Assembly (NCBI RefSeq): GCF_036013525.1
Contig: NZ_CP107853.1
Location: forward strand, 8,122,001 to 8,186,000
Reading direction: 5' to 3'
DNA: 64,000 nt
From: Nonomuraea sp. NBC_00507
GTDB taxonomy: Bacteria > Actinomycetota > Actinomycetes > Streptosporangiales > Streptosporangiaceae
Part shown: in pieces, positions 7,198 through 16,132 of the stretch
Numbering within the stretch: the stretch's first letter is position 1
Layout of the letters: each line of letters opens with the position of its first letter
Notes under the pieces: generated by a model
What the model was told of the DNA's origin: nothing
What the model saw: only the letters and a program-made list of their open reading frames with translations
Databases searched by the model: none
Position numbers and translations under genes: made by a program

Positions 7198-10100
7198 TCA
7201 CGTGGCCGGCGTGAGAACCTTCTCCTCCGGCTCCTCGGTCGCAGGCGCGGCCGGCGTGCGCCGCATCCGCTCCTTCGTCCGCTCCACCACCGTGTACAGC
7301 GTCGGCACCAGGACCAGGGTCAGCAGCGTCGAGGAGATCAGCCCGCCGATCACCACGATCGCCAGCGGCTGCGAGATGAACCCGCCCGACCCGGTCACGC
7401 CCAGCGCCATCGGCGTCAGCGCGCAGATCGTGGCCACCGCCGTCATCAGGATCGGCCGCAACCGCCGCCGGCCGCCCTCGATCACCGCCTCGACCACGCC
7501 CATGCCCTGCTCGCGATACTGGTTGATCAGGTCGATCAGCACGATCGCGTTCGTCACCACGATCCCGATCAGCATCAGCATGCCGATCAGCGCCGGCACG
7601 CCCAGCGCCGTGTCGGTGGCCACCAGCAGCCCGACCGCGCCCGTCGCCGCGAACGGGATCGACACCAGCAGGATCACCGGCTGGATGAAGCTGCGGAACG
7701 TCGCCACCATGATCATGAACACGATCGCGATCGCCGCCAGCATCGCCAGCCCCAGATCGGCGAACGCGTCCGCCTGATCGGCCGACGCGCCGCCCATCTC
7801 ATAGGAGGCGCCCGAGCCCAGCTGCAGCCCGTCCAGCGTCGTCGTCAGCGTCTGCGTCACCGCGCCCAGGTTCCCGGCGTCGGCGACCTTGGCCGAGACC
7901 GTGGCCGAACGCTCACCGTCGATCCTGGTCACCTGTGTCGGACCGGCCACCTCCTTGACGTCGGCCACCGTCGACAGCTTCACCGTCCCGGCCGCCGTGG
8001 CCAGCTCCAGATCCTCGACCGCCTCGACGTCCTCCGGCGCGTCCGCGCCCCGCAGCACCAGATCGCTGGCACGGCCGTCCAGCGTGATCTGACCCAGCGG
8101 CGCGCCGCGGAACGCCTGCGCCACCGCCTGCCCGATCTGCGCCTCCGACAGGCCGCGCTCGGCGGCCTCCTCACGGTCGACCACGACCTCGACCCGCGGC
8201 GCGCCGGCCTCCAGGTTCGACGACACGTCCCGCAGCCCGGACACCTCGCCCATCGCCCGCGTGACCTCGTCACTCGCCGTACGCAACGTCTCGATGTCGG
8301 GCGCGCGCACGATCACGCTGACCGTGTCGGAGTTGAACCCGCCGCCGCCCCCGCCCACGGTCACCTCACCGACGCCGGACAGGCCCGCGATCTTGTCGCG
8401 CAGCTCCTGCTCGACCTTCGGCGTGTCGGCGCCGTCCTTGAGGGTGACCGAGTACGAGGCCGAGTCCGCGCTGCTGCCGCCCCCGCCGAAACCGCCGCCG
8501 CCGAAGCCGCCGCCGCTCCCGCCGACGTTCACCTGGTAGGTCTCTACCGCCTCCACGTCCGCCAGCACGTCCTCGACCTGCTGGGCGGCCTTGTCGGTGG
8601 TGGCCAGGTCCGTGCCGACCGGCATCCGCTGCGACAACGAGATCGTGTTCTGCCCCGAGGAGTCCAGGAAGTTCGTCCGCAGGCCGCCGGCCAGCCCCAT
8701 CGTGCCGACGAACACCGCCACCCCGATGAGCACCGTCACCAGCTTGAACCGGGTGGCGAACCGCAACACCGGCAGATAGGCCCGCTGCAACGGCGAGCGC
8801 AGCTCCTTGGCCTCGGCCTCCTCCCGCTGCTTGCGCGCCTGCTCGGGCGTCAGCTCCGGCGTCTTGAGGAACCAGTACGCCAGCACCGGCACCACCGTCA
8901 GCGACACCACCAGCGAGGCCAGCAACGCCACCGCCACCGTGATCGAGAACGGGCCGAACAGCTCGCCCACCATGCCGCCCACAATCGCGATCGGCGCGAA
9001 CACCGCCACCGTCGTCAGCGTCGAAGCCGTCACCGCGCCCGACACCTCACGCACCGCCGTCAAGATCGCCTGTAGTCGTGCCTCGCCGTAGCCGAGATGC
9101 CGCTTGATGTTCTCCAGGACCACGATCGAGTCGTCCACGACCCGGCCCACCGCGATCGTCAGCGCGCCCAGCGTCAGCATGTTCAGCGAATAGTCGCCCG
9201 CCCACAACACGATCAGCGCGATCACCACCGACAGCGGAATCGACACCGCCGTCACCAGCGTCGAGCGCACCGACAGCAGGAACACCAAGATGACCAGCAC
9301 CGCGAACGCCAGACCCAGCAGGCCCTCGGTGGTCAGGCTCTCGATCGACTGCTCCACATACGGCGCCTGGTCGAACACCACCGACACCTGCGTGTCGGAG
9401 CTGTCGCCCAGCGCCCGGGTCAGCTCCGGCAGCTTCTCCCGGATCTCGTGCGAGATCGTCACCGCGTTGCCGTCCGGCATCATCGTCACCGACACGCCCA
9501 GGCTCGACGTGCCGTCCGTACGGGTGATCGTCGTCGCGTCGGCCAGCCCCCGCTTGATCTCCGCGACGTCGCCCAGTTTGACCGGCTTGAGCGGCTTGGG
9601 CTTCGCCACCTGCTGCGGCAATCCGCCCTGACCCTGCGCCTGGCCCTGCTGAGGTTGCCCCTGCTGGGGCTGGCCCTGCTGAGGTTGCCCCTGCTGGGGC
9701 TGGCCCTGCTGAGGTTGCCCCTGCTGGGGCTGGCCCTGCTGAGGCTGGCCCTGGGCCGGCGTCTGCTGAGACTGGGCGGGCGTCAGGTAGAGGCCCTTCA
9801 GCTTCTCCACCGAGTCGACCCGCACACCCACCTGCACCGTCAGCGTCTTGCCCGCGTCGGTCAGCGTGCCCGCCGGGATCGGAGTGCCATTCGCCTTCAG
9901 CACGTCGGGGATCTGCGCCGCCGACACACCCTTGTCCTTCATCTTGTCGGCGTCCGGCTCGATCGTCACCACCTCGTCACGGGTACCGGTGACCGCCGCC
10001 TCCCGCACGCCCGCCACGCCCTGCAACTCCGGCACCATGATCCGGCGCAGCTTGTCGGCCATCGCCCGCGAGTCGCCGCCGTCGCCCACCGCCAGCACCA

Positions 10101-10509
10101 GCACCGGCAGGTCGTCGGTGTTGCCCGCCGTCACCTGCGGCTCCACCCCGTCGGGCAGCGTCACCCTGCTGACGGCCTGCTGCATCTTGTTCAGCGACGA
10201 CTCCACGTCGGTGCCGTAGGCGAAGGCGACCTGGATCGACGCCATGCCCTCCCGGGAGGTGGAGGTCATCTGCTCCATCCCCTCCAGCCCCTGGAAGGAG
10301 TCCTCGATCGGCTTGGTGACCTGCTCCTCCACGATCTCGGGCGACGCGCCGGGATACGGCGCCACCACGAAAGCGCCCGGGAACGACAACGACGGAAGCA
10401 ACTGCTGCTTCAACTGCGGAATCGTGAACACGCCGAACGCGCTCACCACCAACGCCACCAAGACGACAAGAGTCCGATTGACCAGGCTCAACCTGGCGAA
10501 AGCGGTCAT
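7198..10509 (-). CDS. RND-family exporter (AcrB/HAE1-like)
   Basis: The product is 1103 residues, the normal RND length. It has one TM helix at the N-terminus, a periplasmic-type loop, TM block 2-6 (about 385-560), a second extracytoplasmic loop and TM block 8-12 near the C-terminus. The PGASPEIVEEQVTKPIE and LTIAVGRVVDDSIVVLENI motifs, with the proton-relay acidic pair in TM4 (VVDDS), are clear. A Gly-rich stretch lies near residue 665. An unusual GQPQQ repeat tract (about residues 254-290) interrupts the first large loop. The gene probably exports amphiphilic drugs or lipids. It is divergent from a MarR gene 107 bp away that probably represses it. Confidence 0.9.
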   Translation of the reverse strand: MTAFARLSLVNRTLVVLVALVVSAFGVFTIPQLKQQLLPSLSFPGAFVVAPYPGASPEIVEEQVTKPIEDSFQGLEGMEQMTSTSREGMASIQVAFAYGTDVESSLNKMQQAVSRVTLPDGVEPQVTAGNTDDLPVLVLAVGDGGDSRAMADKLRRIMVPELQGVAGVREAAVTGTRDEVVTIEPDADKMKDKGVSAAQIPDVLKANGTPIPAGTLTDAGKTLTVQVGVRVDSVEKLKGLYLTPAQSQQTPAQGQPQQGQPQQGQPQQGQPQQGQPQQGQPQQGQPQQGQAQGQGGLPQQVAKPKPLKPVKLGDVAEIKRGLADATTITRTDGTSSLGVSVTMMPDGNAVTISHEIREKLPELTRALGDSSDTQVSVVFDQAPYVEQSIESLTTEGLLGLAFAVLVILVFLLSVRSTLVTAVSIPLSVVIALIVLWAGDYSLNMLTLGALTIAVGRVVDDSIVVLENIKRHLGYGEARLQAILTAVREVSGAVTASTLTTVAVFAPIAIVGGMVGELFGPFSITVAVALLASLVVSLTVVPVLAYWFLKTPELTPEQARKQREEAEAKELRSPLQRAYLPVLRFATRFKLVTVLIGVAVFVGTMGLAGGLRTNFLDSSGQNTISLSQRMPVGTDLATTDKAAQQVEDVLADVEAVETYQVNVGGSGGGFGGGGFGGGGSSADSASYSVTLKDGADTPKVEQELRDKIAGLSGVGEVTVGGGGGGFNSDTVSVIVRAPDIETLRTASDEVTRAMGEVSGLRDVSSNLEAGAPRVEVVVDREEAAERGLSEAQIGQAVAQAFRGAPLGQITLDGRASDLVLRGADAPEDVEAVEDLELATAAGTVKLSTVADVKEVAGPTQVTRIDGERSATVSAKVADAGNLGAVTQTLTTTLDGLQLGSGASYEMGGASADQADAFADLGLAMLAAIAIVFMIMVATFRSFIQPVILLVSIPFAATGAVGLLVATDTALGVPALIGMLMLIGIVVTNAIVLIDLINQYREQGMGVVEAVIEGGRRRLRPILMTAVATICALTPMALGVTGSGGFISQPLAIVVIGGLISSTLLTLVLVPTLYTVVERTKERMRRTPAAPATEEPEEKVLTPAT
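9641..9750. repeat. 30-bp tandem repeat inside the RND gene
   Basis: A 30-bp unit beginning TGGCCCTGCTGAGG recurs at 9641, 9671, 9701 and, in part, 9731 with essentially no mismatches. In the gene's frame it encodes paired GQPQQ pentapeptides. The near-identity at DNA level suggests recent slippage expansion. Confidence 0.85.
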
Positions 10510-10581
10510 AGGGGCTCCCCCTCCAGAGTTTCGCCCCAGACTAACACTTCGCCTCGTACGAATATTTAGATCAACCGAGCA

Positions 10582-10603
10582 TTCCTGATAACCTTCTCAG
10601 GAA
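10582..10603. promoter_or_regulatory. Inverted repeat, probable MarR operator
   Basis: TTCCTGA (10582-10588) and TCAGGAA (10597-10603) are perfect inverted arms separated by 8 bp. They lie between the divergent exporter and MarR genes, 13 bp before the MarR GTG. This position suits autorepression and co-repression of the exporter. Confidence 0.55.
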
Positions 10604-10616
10604 CGAGAGGGCGGCA

Positions 10617-11072
10617 GTGAACGACGAACGCGAAGACCTGATCCGGCGGATCACCGAAACACAACGTGACCTGGGACGACTGTTCGCCCAGCAGCGATCG
10701 TCGCTCTTCGACTCCAACCTCACCATGCGCCAGTTCAGGGTCATCATGCTGCTGTCCGCCGAAGGCTCCGCCTCCGGCCAGGAACTCGCCGCCGGCCTCG
10801 GCGTCGGCCTCGGCACCGTCACCGGCATCGTCGACCGGCTCATCGCCCAAGGCCTCGTCAGCCGCCGCGAAGACCCCCACGACCGCCGCGTCCGCCGCGT
10901 CGAGCTCACCACCGCCGGCGCCAGCCTCATCGCCGACATCAACGACACCGGCGCCGGCCAGCTGCGCCGCATCATAGAGCACCTCGACACCGAGACCCTG
11001 CGCAACCTCGACCAGGCCACCCGCGCCATCCGGGCCGTCGCCGACAAACTCGACAGCGAGCCGGACCAGTGA
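10617..11072 (+). CDS. MarR-family regulator
   Basis: This 151-residue winged-helix protein shows the MarR layout: a helical N-terminus, MRQFRVIMLLSAEG, the recognition helix region (GVGLGTVTGIVDRLIAQGLVSR), a wing with DPHDRRVRRVELT, and a C-terminal dimer helix. The start is GTG at 10617, with GAGAGG upstream. Its divergent position next to the RND exporter suggests it senses an exporter substrate and represses that gene. Confidence 0.9.
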   Translation: MNDEREDLIRRITETQRDLGRLFAQQRSSLFDSNLTMRQFRVIMLLSAEGSASGQELAAGLGVGLGTVTGIVDRLIAQGLVSRREDPHDRRVRRVELTTAGASLIADINDTGAGQLRRIIEHLDTETLRNLDQATRAIRAVADKLDSEPDQ

Positions 11073-11122
11073 CCCCTCTCCGTCGCTGCGACGGTTTTGG
11101 GAGAGCGTGGTCAACGACTCAG

Positions 11123-11149
11123 CCCGCCGCCTTTACATTGTAGATTTCT
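11123..11149. repeat. 27-nt element, copy B, at a convergent gene junction
   Basis: On the + strand it reads CCCGCCGCC, then TTTACATTGTAGAT, then TTCT. It differs from copies A and C mainly by T for A at the palindrome centre. It lies between the MarR gene (+) and the helD gene (-). The stop codon and last five codons of helD (QKSTM) are encoded within or next to it. Confidence 0.7.
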
Positions 11150-13424
11150 GAGCCAGGCGGGACAGGACGCCCGGCAGCTCGCCCTCATAGGCCACCGTCA
11201 GCCGCCGCGTCGCCCGCGTCACCGCCACGTACAGGTCCCGCCCGCCCATCGGCGACTGCGCCAGGATCCCCGCCGGGTCCACCACCACCACCGCGTCGAA
11301 CTCCAGCCCCTTGGCCTGCTCCACCGTCAGCACCGCCACCAGCGCGTCCAGGCCCCCGCCCGGCCACAGCCGCGCCGCCTCCTCATGGACCGCGTCGGAG
11401 GTCACCACGCCCACCCGGCCCTCGCCGATCGCGGCCAGCTCCTCCTTCACCAGGGCCGGCAGGCCCGAGACCGGCACCCGCACCGCCCGCGGCCGCGCCC
11501 CGCCGGACCGCACCGACTCCGGCGGCTCCTGCCCCGGATCGAAGGCCCGCAGCACCTGCGCCGCAACCTCCATGATCTCCGACGGCGTGCGGTAGTTGAC
11601 CTTCAGGTGCTCCACCCGCCACCGGCCCTCCAGGTAGGGGTCCAGCACCTCCGCCCACGAGCGCGCCCCCGCAGCCGACCCCGTCTGCGCGAGGTCGCCC
11701 ACCACCGTCAGCGACCTGGCCGGCACCCGCCGCATCACCATCCGCCAGGCCATCGCCGACAACTCCTGCGCCTCGTCCACGATCACGTGCCCATAGGCCC
11801 ACGAGCGGTCGGCCGCCGCCCGATCGGCCGTGGTCAGCTCCGCCCCGTCGTCGGCATGCCGCTCGGCCAGCACGTCGGCCCGCTCGAAGATGCCCTCCTC
11901 CAGCACGCCCGTGGTGTGCAGCACCTCATCGGCGTACAGCAGCCGCTCGGCCTGCTCCTCCTCCTCCCGCCTGGCCGCCACCCGCCGCGCCGAGTCGTCC
12001 TCGCCCAGCAGCTCGGCCACCTCGTCCAGCAACGGCACGTCCCCGGCCGTCCACGGCGCGCCGACCGGCCGCACCAGCGTCCGCCAGTCCAGGCCCGGCG
12101 GCGCCACCGACCACAGCGTCTCCGGCGAGCACAGCAGCTCGCCGATCAGCCGCTGCGGCGTCAGCTCCGGCCACAGGTCGTCGACCGCGCGCCGCACCTG
12201 CGGCTCCTGCCACAGCCGCCGCGAGGCCAGGTCCAGATCCACCTCGTCCAGATCGCCCTCCAGATCGAGGGGCTCGGCCAGCTCCTCCATCTCCGGATCG
12301 CCGTTGGCCAGCTCCTCCAGGTGCAGCGACTCCTCCAACGCCCGCGCCTCGGCCCTGGCCAGCTCCTTGAGCATCTCCGTTACGTACAGCTTGCGCGCCA
12401 TGTTGTGCGGCAGCCGCACCGCCCGCGCCCGATGGCGCAGCCGCACGCACACCGCGTGCGGCACCCGCAGCGCCAGCCCGTCCAGCTCCACCACCAGATC
12501 ACCCTCCGGCACCCGCTGGCGCAGCTCCAGCGCCCGCGCCACCACCCCGGCCATCCGCACGTCGCCCTTGACCACCGCCGCGGCCGGGCCGTCGGCCGCC
12601 ACCGCCCGCACCCCCGGGAACATCTCCCCGACCGTCGTCATCACCACCTGCGTCTCCCCCAGCGCCGGCAGCACCTGCCCGATGTAGCGCAGGAACATCG
12701 GGTTGGGGCCCACCACCAGCACGCCGCGCCGCTCCAGCGTGTCGCGGTGGGTGTAGAGCAGGAACGCCGCCCGGTGCAGCGCCGCCACCGTCTTGCCGGT
12801 GCCCGGGCCGCCCTGCACCACCAGCGCGCCCTGCCACGAGGCGCGGATCACCCGGTCCTGCTCGGTCTGGATGGTGGCCACCACGTCGCCCATCCGGCCC
12901 GTCCGCCCCCGGCGCAGCGCCGCCAGCAGCGCCGCCTCGCCCACCAGCGTGCGCCGCTCCCCCTCGCTCATCCCCTCCAGGTCGAACACCTCATCGTCGA
13001 TGCCGACCACCACCCGGTCCTTCAGATGCAGGTGCCTGCGCCGCACCAGCCCCTGCGGATCGGTGGCCGTGGCCACGTAGAACGGCCGCGCCGCCGGCGC
13101 CCGCCAGTCGATCAGCACCGACTCGTGCCGCTCGTCACGCAGCCCGATCCTGCCGATGTAGACGCTGCCGCCCGAACCGTCGTCGATGCGGCCGAAACAC
13201 AGGCCACGCTCGACCGCGTTCAGCTGCGCCAGCCTGCGCGCCTGCTCCGAGGCCAGCGCCTCGCGCTCGACCATCGCCTGGCGGGTGCCGCCGCCCCTGC
13301 CGTACACCTCGCGCAGCGCCGCCTGCGCCCGCTGCCTGGTGACGTCGAGCAGCCCGTACAGCCACGACACACGCCGCTGCTCGGTGTCAAGAGCTTCCGC
13401 GCGACCATCTTGACGATTAGCCAT
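11133..13424 (-). CDS. HelD/HelR-like RNA polymerase-associated UvrD-family helicase, copy 1
   Basis: The start is the ATG at 13424 (MANRQDG), with AGGAG 11 nt upstream, giving 763 residues. An N-terminal helical arm precedes the ERGLCFGRID and IDWRAPAARPFY segments typical of HelD. Walker A is GGPGTGKT (205-212). The Walker B-like DEAQELSAMAW and the late VEQAKGLEFDAV and YVAVTRATR motifs follow. HelD proteins pry nucleic acids off stalled RNA polymerase, and the Streptomyces HelR subgroup also displaces rifampicin. It is a paralogue of the gene at 46300-48618. The C-terminus ends inside repeat copy B. Confidence 0.9.
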   Translation of the reverse strand: MANRQDGRAEALDTEQRRVSWLYGLLDVTRQRAQAALREVYGRGGGTRQAMVEREALASEQARRLAQLNAVERGLCFGRIDDGSGGSVYIGRIGLRDERHESVLIDWRAPAARPFYVATATDPQGLVRRRHLHLKDRVVVGIDDEVFDLEGMSEGERRTLVGEAALLAALRRGRTGRMGDVVATIQTEQDRVIRASWQGALVVQGGPGTGKTVAALHRAAFLLYTHRDTLERRGVLVVGPNPMFLRYIGQVLPALGETQVVMTTVGEMFPGVRAVAADGPAAAVVKGDVRMAGVVARALELRQRVPEGDLVVELDGLALRVPHAVCVRLRHRARAVRLPHNMARKLYVTEMLKELARAEARALEESLHLEELANGDPEMEELAEPLDLEGDLDEVDLDLASRRLWQEPQVRRAVDDLWPELTPQRLIGELLCSPETLWSVAPPGLDWRTLVRPVGAPWTAGDVPLLDEVAELLGEDDSARRVAARREEEEQAERLLYADEVLHTTGVLEEGIFERADVLAERHADDGAELTTADRAAADRSWAYGHVIVDEAQELSAMAWRMVMRRVPARSLTVVGDLAQTGSAAGARSWAEVLDPYLEGRWRVEHLKVNYRTPSEIMEVAAQVLRAFDPGQEPPESVRSGGARPRAVRVPVSGLPALVKEELAAIGEGRVGVVTSDAVHEEAARLWPGGGLDALVAVLTVEQAKGLEFDAVVVVDPAGILAQSPMGGRDLYVAVTRATRRLTVAYEGELPGVLSRLAQKSTM

Positions 13425-13462
13425 TCGGTGGTATACTCCTAACCGGAGGATTGTGGAGCTCG

Positions 13463-13481
13463 TGCCCAATGTGGGCATTGG
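13463..13481. promoter_or_regulatory. Nested palindromes upstream of helD copy 1
   Basis: TGCCCA-ATG-TGGGCA (13463-13477) and CCAATG-TGGG-CATTGG (13466-13481) overlap, so the same stretch can form two alternative inverted repeats. It lies about 40 bp before the helD start. GGAGCATACTCC (13480-13491) adjoins it. It is a probable regulator site. It does not look like the rifamycin-associated element as I remember it. Confidence 0.45.
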
Positions 13482-13569
13482 AGCATACTCCCCACCCGCG
13501 CCCGCGCGCAAACCTCGCCACGCGCCCACTCGGCCACGCGCCCCTTCCAGAGGCGACAGCGCGGCTGCC

Positions 13570-14610
13570 TTAGGCCTCCGGAGCGGGAGGGGCCGTGGAG
13601 CGACGAGGCACCAGAGTCGGCGTCACCGAGAAACGCACCGACGACGTCCGGCCCTCGATGCGTTCCAGCAGCAGCCGCCCCGCCGTCCGCCCCATGACCG
13701 CCCCGTCCTGATCCACACTCGTCAGCGAGATGGTCGACACCGCCGCCAGCCGCGTGTTGTCGTAACCGGCCAGCGACACATCCGCCGGCACCGACAACCC
13801 CGCCTCGTGCAACGCCCGCAGCGCCCCCAACGCCGCCAGGTCCATCCCCGCGAAGATCGCCGTCGGGCGCGGGGAACGGCCGAGCAGCTCACGCGCCCCC
13901 TCATAACCGCCCTCCTCGGTATAGGAGGTCAGCGCCATCGCGATCTCAGCGTCCAGCCCGTGCTCACGCATCACCCGCTCGTACGTCGCCGCCCTGATCG
14001 ACTCCAACTCCACCCGGCCACGCCCCCGGGCGGCGGGCTTGTTCCCGATGTGCGCGATCCGCCGGTGCCCCAGCCCGATCAGATGCCGCACGACCAGCTC
14101 CGCGCCCAGCTCGTCATCGTCGTAGACCGCGTCGTACACCGCCGACTTCTCATGCGGGCCCAGCACCACCATCGGCATCTGCGCGGCCACCGCCTCCAGC
14201 CGCGCCCGCCCCACCCCCGGCGCGATCATGAGGATGCCGTCCACCTGCCGGTCCACCAGAGCCTCGATCGCCCGCGTCTCCCCCTGCGTCCCCGGCCCGC
14301 CCTGCACCATGATCGCCTGATAGTCGGTGCCCGCGAGCTGCTCCGACAACCCATCCAGAATGTCGGGGAAGAACGGGTTACGCAGATCCGGCAGCAGCAC
14401 CCCGATCGTGAACGTGCGACCCCGCATCGCCCGCGCCGCCGCCTGCGGCCGGTAACCGAGCTCCTCGATCGCGGCCTTGACCCGGTCGCGCATGGCCGGG
14501 CTGACCCCATAGGCGCTGCGCAGCACCTTCGACACCGCCGTCGTGGACACCCCGGCGTGGCGCGCCACATCGGCGATCGTCACCCGCCGCGGCCGCTCGC
14601 GCGTGGCCAT
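13570..14610 (-). CDS. LacI-family transcriptional repressor
   Basis: The start is the ATG at 14610 (MATRERPRRVTIADVA), with GAGG 7 nt upstream, giving 346 residues. The N-terminal HTH (VTIADVARHAGVSTTAVSKVLR) and hinge (GYRPQAAARAM) are canonical, and a periplasmic-binding-protein-like sensor domain follows (IGVLLPDLRNPFFPDIL, then AIFAGMDLAALGALRAL). It is divergent from an SDR gene and probably controls it in response to a sugar or sugar acid. No clear LacI half-site palindrome was found between them. Confidence 0.9.
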   Translation of the reverse strand: MATRERPRRVTIADVARHAGVSTTAVSKVLRSAYGVSPAMRDRVKAAIEELGYRPQAAARAMRGRTFTIGVLLPDLRNPFFPDILDGLSEQLAGTDYQAIMVQGGPGTQGETRAIEALVDRQVDGILMIAPGVGRARLEAVAAQMPMVVLGPHEKSAVYDAVYDDDELGAELVVRHLIGLGHRRIAHIGNKPAARGRGRVELESIRAATYERVMREHGLDAEIAMALTSYTEEGGYEGARELLGRSPRPTAIFAGMDLAALGALRALHEAGLSVPADVSLAGYDNTRLAAVSTISLTSVDQDGAVMGRTAGRLLLERIEGRTSSVRFSVTPTLVPRRSTAPPAPEA

Positions 14611-14735
14611 CCCCCCGCCTCTCCCTCGGACGTGCCGATTGTACGAGCGCCCGCCCGGCCCGCGGGACAGCGCACCACCACCCGGCACACCCCGCGCAGC
14701 CCCGGGGGCACGCAGGGGTGCTAGCTTCTCCGATC

Positions 14736-15497
14736 GTGTCCGACTACCTGCGGGAGCTGTTCTCCCTCCATGGCCGCCGCGCCCTCGTCACCGGCGGCAG
14801 TTCCGGCATCGGCTACGCCATGGCCGAGGCGATCGGCCGGGCCGGCGCCGAGGTCGTGCTGGTCGCCCGCAGAGCACACGAACTCGACCAGGCCGCCGCC
14901 CGGCTGCGCGACCACGGCGTCAGCGCCACCCGCATCAGCGCCGACCTCGGCGAGCGCGACGACGTCCGGCGGGTCTGCGACACCGCCGGCGACATCGACA
15001 TCCTCGTCAACGACGCCGCCAACAACATCCGCAAGCCGATGGCCGAGCTCACCGCCGACGACTACGAGCAGACCATCGCCGTCAACCTCACCGCCCCCTA
15101 CCTCCTCGGCCAGCACTTCGGGCCGGCGATGGCCGAACGCGGCTGGGGCCGCATCATCAACGTCGGCTCCCAGCAGACGATCAGCGCCTTCGGCGACAGC
15201 GGCGTCTACGGCGCCGCCAAGGCCGCCCTCGCCGGCCTGACCCGCTCCCAGGCCGAGGCGTGGTCGGCAAGCGGCGTCTGCGTCAACACGATCATCCCCG
15301 GATTCGTGCTCACCCCGCTGACCGAGCCCGCCCAGGCCATCCCCGGCCGCGTCGAAGCCCTCGCCGCCCGCCACATGGTCGGCCGCAACGGCGTGCCGCA
15401 GGACTTCGCCGGAGCGGCGGTGTTCCTCGCCGGCGAGGCCAGCGCTTTCGTCACCGGCCAGATGCTCTTCGTCGACGGCGGCTTCTCCGTGCACTAG
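14736..15497 (+). CDS. SDR-family oxidoreductase, gluconate 5-dehydrogenase-like
   Basis: The NAD(P)-binding motif TGGSSGIG, the NDAANN motif and the catalytic YGAAK are present, with an upstream Ser region (NVGSQQT). The N-terminus LFSLHGRRALVTGG and late GRNGVPQDFAGA are typical of gluconate 5-dehydrogenase or 2-deoxygluconate dehydrogenase types. I prefer the GTG at 14736: TAGCTT ends 8 nt upstream, suggesting a leaderless message. A GTG at 14718 is also in frame. The LacI repressor next door fits a sugar-acid pathway, but the substrate is inferred. Confidence 0.85.
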   Translation: MSDYLRELFSLHGRRALVTGGSSGIGYAMAEAIGRAGAEVVLVARRAHELDQAAARLRDHGVSATRISADLGERDDVRRVCDTAGDIDILVNDAANNIRKPMAELTADDYEQTIAVNLTAPYLLGQHFGPAMAERGWGRIINVGSQQTISAFGDSGVYGAAKAALAGLTRSQAEAWSASGVCVNTIIPGFVLTPLTEPAQAIPGRVEALAARHMVGRNGVPQDFAGAAVFLAGEASAFVTGQMLFVDGGFSVH

Positions 15498-15498
15498 A

Positions 15499-15525
15499 CC
15501 CGGCGCCTTTACAATGTAGATCACT
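15499..15525. repeat. 27-nt element, copy C, at a convergent gene junction
   Basis: On the + strand it reads CCCGGCGCC, then TTTACAATGTAGATC, then ACT. It starts 2 bp after the SDR stop and runs over the stop codon of the opposing PNPOx-like gene (15521-15523). Confidence 0.7.
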
Positions 15526-15991
15526 TGCGGCGGATCTGCCGCACTCCCACCCCCTCACGCCAGGTGTCCAGGACGAGCTCGTCCGCCTCGACCCTGGTCC
15601 ACACGACCTCCGTCAGCTCGATCCTGAACAGGTGCGAACCCGGCTCCGGCGTCTCGAACGACGCCGGCACGTCCGCGCGGGCGATCTCCACCGCCCGGCC
15701 GGCCAGTTTGATGTCGCCCTCCCACGTCGAAGGATCGGAGCCCTCCGGGTCGCGGGAGGTGACGTGCAGCGCCATCCGCGGATCGCGCCGCAGGTCGGCC
15801 GCCTTGACCGCGCCCGACATCGACCCCGTCCACAGCTCGCCGTCCTTGAAGCTCGTCTCGATGCCGCTGACCCGCGGCGATCCGTCCTTGCGCAGCGTCG
15901 CCAGCACCTTGTGCCGGTAACCGTCCATCAGCCTGCGCGCCACCGCCGCCAGTTCCGGCGCCTGCCGCTCGAACTCCTGCCATGAAGCCAT
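15521..15991 (-). CDS. Pyridoxamine 5'-phosphate oxidase-like flavin/F420-binding protein
   Basis: The protein is about 156 residues, starting at MASWQEFERQAPELAA (ATG at 15991). The split-barrel fold is indicated by HKVLATLRKDGSPRVSGIETSF, LWTGSMSGAVKAADLRRDPRMALH and a C-terminal WTRVE strand region. These proteins bind FMN or F420, and many are uncharacterised reductases. The frame is open further upstream, but those residues do not resemble homologues. A GGAGG lies only 1 nt before the chosen ATG, so the start is not certain. Confidence 0.8.
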   Translation of the reverse strand: MASWQEFERQAPELAAVARRLMDGYRHKVLATLRKDGSPRVSGIETSFKDGELWTGSMSGAVKAADLRRDPRMALHVTSRDPEGSDPSTWEGDIKLAGRAVEIARADVPASFETPEPGSHLFRIELTEVVWTRVEADELVLDTWREGVGVRQIRRK

Positions 15992-16132
15992 GCCTCCATC
16001 ATGGCCGCCGCCGGCCCGCGCATCACCATTCGTCCGCAACCTCGGCGGGCTCGTCATCAGGGGTTTGCGCAGGTCAGCTCCTTGTAGCGGCATAGTCGCG
16101 GTGGAAGACTGGATCTAACGGAAGGGGGAGTC

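Noticed and set aside
13425..13569. Rifamycin-associated element before helD copy 1
   Set aside because: The palindromes present (TGCCCA/TGGGCA, CCAATG/CATTGG) do not match the element as I recall it.
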